From NCBI GenBank assembly GCA_016296945.1, contig JAEDHQ010000004.1, positions 1-49,233 of the forward strand: DNA of 49,233 nucleotides. The letters run 5' to 3'. The notes beneath the pieces were generated by a model. The model searched no databases. It worked only from the letters and a program-made list of their open reading frames with translations, and was not told where the DNA came from. A program made the translations under genes and the position numbers. Each line of letters opens with the position of its first letter. Position 1 is the first letter of the stretch. The DNA is from Bacilli bacterium (GTDB lineage Bacteria; Bacillota_I; Bacilli_A; ML615J-28; CAG-698). This document shows positions 43,458-49,233 of this stretch, one piece after another.

Positions 43458-43784
43458 ATGGATTATCAAGTAATCATTATTAGTCAAAAATACTATGAAT
43501 TAACAGATCAACTATCATCACTTATTCTTGATAAATGCATCATTGTTGATGATAATTCTTTAATTTATGATAATCAAACATATTATTTTAATTATCTAAT
43601 TATTGATGATGACACGTTAGTTTCTAATCTAAAGTTAGAAAAAGATGATAACTTTATAATCACTAATTATTACCAAGAAACATCTGCCAATAATATTTTT
43701 GCAATCGGTGATATTGTAAAAACAAATCGTTCATTGAAAGAACAATTAGAAATTATTGTCAACTATATAATTAATGGTGAATAA
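43458..43784 (+). CDS. Truncated thioredoxin-reductase-like flavoprotein fragment
   Basis: A 108-aa protein resembling only the C-terminal end of bacterial thioredoxin reductases. NFIITNYYQETSANNIFAIGDI (66-86) matches the stretch with T-S-x-x-x-I-F-A-x-G-D that holds the second FAD motif. The following helix (SLKEQLEIIVNYIING) corresponds to the terminal helix. The N-terminal FAD loop, NADPH domain and Cys-x-x-Cys are absent. The N-terminal 60 residues (VIIISQKYYELTDQLS; YYFNYLIIDDDTLV) could be a shrunken Rossmann half. It has its own AGGAG and lies 8 bp after the GcvT-like gene, so it is expressed as a separate protein, not as leftover DNA. It is followed by a terminator. Function unknown; it may be decaying. 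Confidence 0.6.
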   Translation: MDYQVIIISQKYYELTDQLSSLILDKCIIVDDNSLIYDNQTYYFNYLIIDDDTLVSNLKLEKDDNFIITNYYQETSANNIFAIGDIVKTNRSLKEQLEIIVNYIINGE

Positions 43785-43794
43785 ATATTTTTAT

Positions 43795-43817
43795 GAAAGC
43801 AGCAAAGCTTTCTTTTT
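43795..43817 (+). terminator. Terminator after the GcvT-like/TrxR-like pair
   Basis: GAAAGC (43795-43800) pairs with GCTTTC (43807-43812) around a 6-nt loop, followed by five T. It separates the pair from the PBP gene. Confidence 0.8.
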
Positions 43818-43874
43818 CATATTTTTCCATACATTTTTATTATTAAATGATGAAAAATAATAATGGTGATAAAA

Positions 43875-45830
43875 ATGTCTAAAAGAAAAATGAGAAAAAA
43901 GGAAAAGAAAGAAAATTTTGGAAACAATAAAAAACATCTTCTCTTAAGAATTACGATGTATACTTTCATTGTTACAATTTTACTATCCTTAAGTTTATTT
44001 ATATCATTATTTATTTACTCAAAAAACTTAAACTTTCAAATGCCTGAGGTTGTAAAAATTGAAGTGTATGATAACGATAATAACCTAATTGAAACAATTA
44101 ATAATACTTCTAATCGTAGTTATGTTATTTTAGAAGATGTAAGTCCAAATATTATCAAAGCATTTTTATCAATTGAAGATAAAGAATACTACAATCATCA
44201 AGGAGTAAATTTCAAAAGAATAATTGGAGCCTTAATTGCAGATATAAAAAATAAGGATATGCGTCAAGGAGGTTCCACAATTACACAACAATACGTAAAA
44301 AATACTTTTTTGACTTCCGAAAAAACATTAAAACGTAAAATTGATGAAGCGTTAATCGCAATTAATTTGGAAAATAATTATACAAAAGATGAAATCTTAG
44401 AAGGATATCTTAATACTATCTATTTTGATCATGGACTGAATGGGATTAATGATGCTTGTTTATATTACTTTAATAAACATCCAAAAGATATAACATTAAA
44501 TGAAGCTTGTGTTTTAGCTGCAATTCCTAAATCACCAATAAATTATTCACCAATTAAAAACTATGATAATAATAATTCACGAAGAAAACTTATTCTAACA
44601 GAGCTACTTAAAGATAATAGTATTACAATTGATGAATATAATGAAAACATCGATCAAGAAGTCGAACTTTATGGTAAGCTTGATTCTTCAGAAATAAAAA
44701 ACTCACCATATTACTTAGATTATGTGATGAAATTACTAAATGAAATGAAAATAAGTTCTTCTAAAGGAATTAAAGTATATACATCAATCGATAATAACCT
44801 TAATCGAATTATTCAAGAATCAATTAATAAATATTTACCTAAGAATACAAAACTTGAATTAGCTATTGTAGCAATGGATACAAAAGGAAATGTTTTAGCA
44901 AGCATAGGTGGTAAAGATTACTTAACTTCAACTTACAATCGAACAATGACTTTACGACAACCAGGTTCAACTATTAAAACATTTCTTTATTATGCAGCGC
45001 TAGAAAATGGGTTTAATATTTCTCATACGTTTTATTCGGCTCCTACTGATTTTTATACAAAAAATGGCAAATATTCACCACACAACTATGGTGAAGTATA
45101 TCCTTATCAAGATGTCTCGATGGCTTATGCAATTGCGACAAGTGATAATATTTATGCGATGAAAACACACCTTTATTTAGGAACACACACATTATATAAT
45201 ACATTGTTAGATTTTGGTTTTAATAAGAAAATCAAAAATAATGAATCTTTAGCTTTAGGAACGAGCGAAGTATCCTTAACAGAACTTACCTTAGGATACG
45301 CAAAGATCGCTAGTATGGGAAAAGATTTAGAATCAACATATATAAAAAAAATCACCACAATGGATGGGAAAATTCTCTATAAACAAAAATATGAATATGA
45401 TGAAAAATTTAATCCGAAAACATGTTATCTATTATCTGAAGCATTAACGAATGTTTTTGATAACCGAGTAAGAGTAAACATTACCCCAACATGTGCAAGT
45501 ATTTCATCAATGTTAAAGGGAACATATGCTGCAAAAAGCGGCTCAACAGACTATGATGGTTGGATAGTTGGATATAATAATAATATCATTTTAGGGATTT
45601 GGACTGGATATGATGATAACACGGTTGTCAACAACAAAGATACAAAATATATAAAATATATATGGGCAAATATTATGAAAGAATATAATAAGAGAAATTA
45701 CTGGTTTAAAACACCTAGTAATATTATTGGCATAAAAATGAATCCTGTGACTGGAAAAATCACTACAGATAATGAGTATCAAAAATATTTATATTTTGAT
45801 ATCAATAATCTCCCTGATTTCTTAAACTAA
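43875..45830 (+). CDS. Class A penicillin-binding protein (glycosyltransferase-transpeptidase)
   Basis: Makes and cross-links peptidoglycan at the membrane. The 651-aa protein has a basic cytoplasmic start, one membrane segment (about residues 24-48), and a GT51 domain with FLSIEDKEYYNHQGVNFKRI (catalytic Glu), RQGGSTITQQYVKN and LEGYLNTIYFDHGLNGI. The transpeptidase domain shows SxxK in RQPGSTIKTF (Ser about 365), SxN as ATSDNIYA, and KTG as KSGSTDYDGW. All three are intact, so it should bind penicillin. I start at 43875 (MSKRKMRKKE), with GGTGAT upstream; an ATG four codons earlier has no site. It is a single gene between two terminators. Confidence 0.95.
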   Translation: MSKRKMRKKEKKENFGNNKKHLLLRITMYTFIVTILLSLSLFISLFIYSKNLNFQMPEVVKIEVYDNDNNLIETINNTSNRSYVILEDVSPNIIKAFLSIEDKEYYNHQGVNFKRIIGALIADIKNKDMRQGGSTITQQYVKNTFLTSEKTLKRKIDEALIAINLENNYTKDEILEGYLNTIYFDHGLNGINDACLYYFNKHPKDITLNEACVLAAIPKSPINYSPIKNYDNNNSRRKLILTELLKDNSITIDEYNENIDQEVELYGKLDSSEIKNSPYYLDYVMKLLNEMKISSSKGIKVYTSIDNNLNRIIQESINKYLPKNTKLELAIVAMDTKGNVLASIGGKDYLTSTYNRTMTLRQPGSTIKTFLYYAALENGFNISHTFYSAPTDFYTKNGKYSPHNYGEVYPYQDVSMAYAIATSDNIYAMKTHLYLGTHTLYNTLLDFGFNKKIKNNESLALGTSEVSLTELTLGYAKIASMGKDLESTYIKKITTMDGKILYKQKYEYDEKFNPKTCYLLSEALTNVFDNRVRVNITPTCASISSMLKGTYAAKSGSTDYDGWIVGYNNNIILGIWTGYDDNTVVNNKDTKYIKYIWANIMKEYNKRNYWFKTPSNIIGIKMNPVTGKITTDNEYQKYLYFDINNLPDFLN

Positions 45831-45867
45831 AAAAGATGCTTAAAAGCAAAATCTGTTTTTAAGCATC
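45831..45867. terminator. Bidirectional terminator between converging genes
   Basis: GATGCTTAAAA (45835-45845) pairs with TTTTAAGCATC (45857-45867) around an 11-nt loop. ATTTTC follows on plus, and TTTTTTAG follows on minus. The minus stop codon lies inside the stem. It serves both the PBP gene and the secreted-protein gene. Confidence 0.85.
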
Positions 45868-47403
45868 ATTTTCTATATTATCTATACTATCTTTATTAGT
45901 TTGATTATTTCTATCTATATTTTTATTTTTTCGACGTTTATGAATTTTTCTAACTACTATGATTATAACTAAAACTATTAAGCCAATAACAAAACCACCA
46001 ATGATAATAGATACAATGCTTGCTAGTATTAAGCCAATCCATATTAATAAGTTTAAAAAGTAATAAGGATTTTTAGCTTTTTTTGGATTCTCATCAGTGC
46101 ATAGTGTAAATATTAGTTCTTCTTTAGGAAGACTCATAAATGACATTTTATATCCTGTTTCTGTTTTGGTATATCCATCTAAACTACATTCAGTAATATA
46201 GTAAGGTGTATTAATAATAATTTCTAAATCATTAAAAGATCTCCAAGTACTAGCTGGTGATAACAAATATGTGTATTCATAAATAGTTGGTTCATACCAT
46301 GCATTAATACTTGGATAAAGGGGTGCAGTAACTGAATTGACAACACTTTCTTTAGAACCAAGAGTAATATCATATTGATACCAACGCATTAAATTATATA
46401 AAACTTTATTTCTAGAAAAAGTATTTTCATCATAAGTACAAAAAATATTATTTTTAATCATTTTATTAAAATAAGTAAATAACGCATTATACCAATCAAC
46501 TTTTAAAACACCTGTTTGTTCATCCCAACCAGAAGTAAATAAATCTTCTAATGTAGTTGTGTTAGTATATTTTAATATTACAGCTCCATTAATTTGATCT
46601 TGATCTTTGACACTACCATCTTTATAGCACTTCCATGGTAAATCTTCAGTTAATGGCTCACCAATAACATAAATCTCTATAGTATCACCATTTCTTGCCC
46701 AATCACTTATTCTGATGTTCCCATTATCTAAAGTGTGCATTCCACTTTGACTTGGATAATAGATTATCGATTTATCGTTATTAATATTCCAATCAAAAGC
46801 AACATTAAATGATCCTTTTACGACGCCATTATATGACATGTCTAATACTGTATAACTATATTTAGTAACAGTTGTATTAGGCTTAAATAGATCATTTTCA
46901 AAATATTCATCGCTTATTTTAGGTAGTTCTTCATTAATATTAAATTGTTGATAAAAGTTCCAAGTATAGCGCATACTCTTTGCTATTTCTTCGCCATTTA
47001 ATTTAATATCATACTTTGTAGTAGCAATATTATTATTTTCTTGATTATCATAATCAAAATAACCATAATCTGGAAAGTTACCAAAAGGAAAAGCAAGTGT
47101 TGTCGTTATACTAAGATCAGATGGATTATAGAAAGTATAATCTGCTGTAACTTTAGCACTATAAGCTGAAAAATCATCAGGATCATAATAATAATTTTGA
47201 GGGAATTCAAAAATATCAAAAGTTAATATTTCATTTGTAACTTCGATAGGACATTCTTCATCAGTAACAACAACACCCATCGCGTCAACACCATACCAAT
47301 TCTTTTGAGCCGAATTTGCTTTGACATTATTGGGAATAAGTAATACTAACATTATGTTTAATATTAAATAGAAATTTAATAAAAATTTAACGTATTTTTT
47401 CAT
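45859..47403 (-). CDS. Secreted, C-terminally membrane-anchored protein of unknown function
   Basis: A 514-aa protein with an N-terminal signal peptide (KFLLNFYLILNIMLVLLIPN, cut probably after VKANS). The extracellular part of about 410 residues is rich in Tyr, Asn and Asp and looks mostly beta. One membrane-spanning region follows (ILASIVSIIIGGFVIGLIVL) and a basic tail (RKIHKRRKNKN). The outside part has TADYTFYNPSDLSITTTLAF, typical of an immunoglobulin-like fold, but I recognise no named domain or catalytic motif. AAAGGA precedes the ATG. It lies 51 bp after the second TMEM164-like gene and is probably co-transcribed, so the three may act together at the membrane. Confidence 0.75.
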   Translation of the reverse strand: MKKYVKFLLNFYLILNIMLVLLIPNNVKANSAQKNWYGVDAMGVVVTDEECPIEVTNEILTFDIFEFPQNYYYDPDDFSAYSAKVTADYTFYNPSDLSITTTLAFPFGNFPDYGYFDYDNQENNNIATTKYDIKLNGEEIAKSMRYTWNFYQQFNINEELPKISDEYFENDLFKPNTTVTKYSYTVLDMSYNGVVKGSFNVAFDWNINNDKSIIYYPSQSGMHTLDNGNIRISDWARNGDTIEIYVIGEPLTEDLPWKCYKDGSVKDQDQINGAVILKYTNTTTLEDLFTSGWDEQTGVLKVDWYNALFTYFNKMIKNNIFCTYDENTFSRNKVLYNLMRWYQYDITLGSKESVVNSVTAPLYPSINAWYEPTIYEYTYLLSPASTWRSFNDLEIIINTPYYITECSLDGYTKTETGYKMSFMSLPKEELIFTLCTDENPKKAKNPYYFLNLLIWIGLILASIVSIIIGGFVIGLIVLVIIIVVRKIHKRRKNKNIDRNNQTNKDSIDNIENDA

Positions 47404-47454
47404 AGAATATCCTTTCCTTTTAACAAAAGTTATAGCATTATTTTATAAATGTTA

Positions 47455-48249
47455 TTATTTATTATTGTTCTTTCCTGTTATTTTTGAAATACCTTTATAT
47501 ATAGAAACAAATAAATATGCTATTCCTAAATATGCTAATAAAACAATAATCGTATAGATAAATCTTAAATTATGACTAGCAAAGAAATTAGCTAAGCTTG
47601 GTAAAATTGGTGCACCCCAACCACTATAATAAAGCATGTAATCTGCTTTTAAGATATAATCTACAGGTATTACTAATACAGAGAAAATAGCTAATGGAAT
47701 ATATGCTTTTATGCCATCAATCCATTGATATTTTTTATACTTACTTATTACAATTAATAATCCCGTTAAAACCATAAAGAAATGGAAGTATAGTGAAATA
47801 AATGTTGCAAAAGTAAAAAATGGATAAGTATGTAAAATCACTGTAATATAGAAATTCGTTAAACCTCCAAATAAGCCAATTGTTGATAACCAGCATATTG
47901 CACAATCCTTTACTTTTCCTTTACACCAAGCCGCCAATGGCAAAGTATAAATAAACATACTACAAGTATATAATGGTAATAGTCCCGTAATATTAAATCC
48001 ATAACCGAATTTAATATCCCAATAAGATTCCCATATGATCTTTATCGTTTCAATTATTGGGACAATGATTGATAAAACTTTCAAATACGTTTCTAATGTT
48101 TTATTCTTCATATTACGGCATAAAACACATAAGAAAATAATCAACAAAGTTGCCAACACCATAAAAACAATATGTGTCGTACTGAAGTAATCCTCTCCCT
48201 GATATCCTTCAATGAAACCTTTATAATCAAAAAAATTATACAAAAACAT
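47455..48249 (-). CDS. TMEM164/YwaF-like integral membrane protein (copy 2)
   Basis: A 264-aa protein with about seven membrane segments. It resembles the YwaF/TMEM164 family: a short N-terminus, a helix, ETIKIIWESYWDI, then the motif GLLPLYTCSMFIYTLPLAAW. A later helix carries a conserved His (TFISLYFHFFMVLTGLL), followed by IPVDYILKADYMLYYSGWG. Human TMEM164 has been reported as an acyltransferase depending on a cysteine and a histidine; the Cys of LYTCSMF and the His of YFHFFM are candidates here. It begins 2 bp after the stop of the related gene at 48251, with GAGGAGG inside that gene's end. The substrate is unknown. Confidence 0.7.
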   Translation of the reverse strand: MFLYNFFDYKGFIEGYQGEDYFSTTHIVFMVLATLLIIFLCVLCRNMKNKTLETYLKVLSIIVPIIETIKIIWESYWDIKFGYGFNITGLLPLYTCSMFIYTLPLAAWCKGKVKDCAICWLSTIGLFGGLTNFYITVILHTYPFFTFATFISLYFHFFMVLTGLLIVISKYKKYQWIDGIKAYIPLAIFSVLVIPVDYILKADYMLYYSGWGAPILPSLANFFASHNLRFIYTIIVLLAYLGIAYLFVSIYKGISKITGKNNNK

Positions 48250-48250
48250 T

Positions 48251-49018
48251 TTAATATTTTCCTCCTCTAAATCTATTAATTATCGCTACAATTAATAAAA
48301 CAATAAAATACATCATCGAATATGCTAATAAAATAACACAAGTGTATAGAATTCGTGAAATATTATAGATATCAATTACAAACTGAAATGGAAAATTATA
48401 AGGATTATAATAAAACATCATATTACATTCAAATATATAGTCCATTGCAATTGCAACAATTGAAAAACAATATAACAAAAACAAATAATATTTAGTATTA
48501 GCTAGTTTATAATCAATCGCTTTAGTTCGATAAATCATTATCGCATAATAAACCATTACCGAATGAAAGAATAAAGAATAGAAACACAAATAATGAAAAA
48601 TAGGATAATCAGCTAATGAGGTTGTAGGAAATACTAAAAATCCCAATCCTGCAATAAATGCTGGACCACTCAAAAATACCAATCCACATTTTTGGAGATT
48701 ACCTTTCCCATATCCGACAAAATACAAACAATAAATCAAAAAAGAACAATAAGCTAACGGAAACCAAGAATCTAAATATGTGTAACCATAATAGAAACTA
48801 TGAAATATTTTCACAAATTCTAAGCTAGTGATTATTATTGCCATCACTCTAGTGCTCTTAATTATTTGTTCTTTACTTTTCTTTCGGTTTAAATAAACAA
48901 ATAAGCCAATAATAACTATACAAATTATAAGGCTAATAATATGGGATAATGAAAATAATCCACAGGGAGGATATTTATTAACATCCTTAGAAGAAAAAAA
49001 ATCTCTAATAAAATCCAT
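48251..49018 (-). CDS. TMEM164/YwaF-like integral membrane protein (copy 1)
   Basis: A 255-aa multi-spanning protein with the same layout as its downstream neighbour: FSLSHIISLIICIVIIGLFV (helix 1), SLEFVKIFHSFYYGYTYLD, SWFPLAYCSFLIYCLYFVGY (Cys motif), YSLFFHSVMVYYAIMIY (His helix) and AMDYIFECNMMFYYNPYNFP. The two are clearly paralogues, but diverged. TAGGAG lies just upstream of the ATG. It is the first gene in view of a three-gene unit with copy 2 and the secreted protein. Upstream sequence to the window end is AT-rich, with no gene. Confidence 0.7.
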   Translation of the reverse strand: MDFIRDFFSSKDVNKYPPCGLFSLSHIISLIICIVIIGLFVYLNRKKSKEQIIKSTRVMAIIITSLEFVKIFHSFYYGYTYLDSWFPLAYCSFLIYCLYFVGYGKGNLQKCGLVFLSGPAFIAGLGFLVFPTTSLADYPIFHYLCFYSLFFHSVMVYYAIMIYRTKAIDYKLANTKYYLFLLYCFSIVAIAMDYIFECNMMFYYNPYNFPFQFVIDIYNISRILYTCVILLAYSMMYFIVLLIVAIINRFRGGKY

Positions 49019-49120
49019 TTACTACTCCTAATAAGATAAATACTATGGGAAAATATCTACTTAAGATATTAATGACCTAAATGAAATTTATTAGACTATT
49101 GCTATTACTTAAGGTATATT

Positions 49121-49146
49121 AAAAAACAAATACATAAAAAGTATTT
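49121..49146 (-). terminator. Possible terminator-like hairpin
   Basis: On the minus strand AAATAC (49141-49146) pairs with GTATTT (49128-49133) around a 7-nt loop, then G and six T. The stem has only six, mostly A-T, pairs. It may end a gene outside the window or lie in the leader of the membrane-protein unit. Confidence 0.3.
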
Positions 49147-49233
49147 TTCTTTAATTACTATCCATATCTTCCCTCATTTTTATTCGTATAATAAAGCTAG
49201 AAATTAACTTTATTATATAAATATCTTAAATTA

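Noticed and set aside
1..49233. CRISPR array, prophage, toxin-antitoxin or defence island
   Set aside because: No regularly spaced repeats, Cas, phage structural or known defence-protein motifs were found in the frames read.

Overview
The window is low-GC DNA from a Gram-positive bacterium of the Bacilli/Erysipelotrichia type, probably an uncultured gut lineage. The evidence is the strong AT bias, AGGAGG-type ribosome binding sites, TTGACA-N17-TATAAT promoters, an L20-type leader ahead of infC-rpmI-rplT, lipoprotein signal peptides and Firmicutes gene orders (ftsY-ylxM-ffh, ruvB-queA-tgt, glgBCDAP). A class A penicillin-binding protein means it makes peptidoglycan, so it is not a wall-less mollicute. 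Two small spore-coat-like proteins suggest a sporulating ancestry. No rRNA, tRNA or CRISPR array was seen.

Layout. (1) 1-1.7 kb: an ISL3-type insertion sequence with a frameshifted transposase. (2) 1.8-11.8 kb, minus strand: a six-gene glycogen operon (glgB, glgC, glgD, glgA, glgP, GH13 amylase) from one clear promoter, giving synthesis, branching and breakdown of glycogen. (3) 11.9-13.5 kb: a TGS-domain nucleoside kinase. (4) 13.7-15.3 kb: infC-rpmI-rplT with an attenuating leader, an AUU start for infC and a long-tailed L20. (5) 15.4-20.4 kb: a large surface lipoprotein, acyl carrier protein, a diacylglycerol-kinase-like lipid kinase, an unknown protein, then an eroded stretch with a leucine-rich-repeat pseudogene. 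(6) 20.5-25.3 kb: ruvB-queA-tgt-lipoprotein on minus, with ruvA facing away from ruvB. (7) 25.3-30.1 kb: ftsY-ylxM-ffh and a coiled-coil protein of unknown role. (8) 30.2-30.7 kb: two spore-coat-like small proteins. (9) 30.8-42.5 kb: an eleven-gene array ychF-cinA-aminotransferase-pheA-aroB-aroC-aroEK-aroQ-aroA-tyrA-aroF. (10) 42.5-45.8 kb, plus strand: a diverged GcvT-fold protein, a truncated thioredoxin-reductase-like protein and a class A PBP. (11) 45.8-49 kb: a secreted membrane-anchored protein and two tandem TMEM164/YwaF-like membrane proteins.

How they fit together. The aromatic cluster covers every step from DAHP synthesis to phenylpyruvate and 4-hydroxyphenylpyruvate, plus a likely final transaminase, with aroE and aroK fused. 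The glycogen cluster is a self-contained carbon-storage module. The least explained parts are the GcvT-like/TrxR-like pair, the TMEM164-like pair with its secreted neighbour, and the coiled-coil protein beside ffh. I read everything by eye; family assignments rest on recognised motifs, not on database searches.
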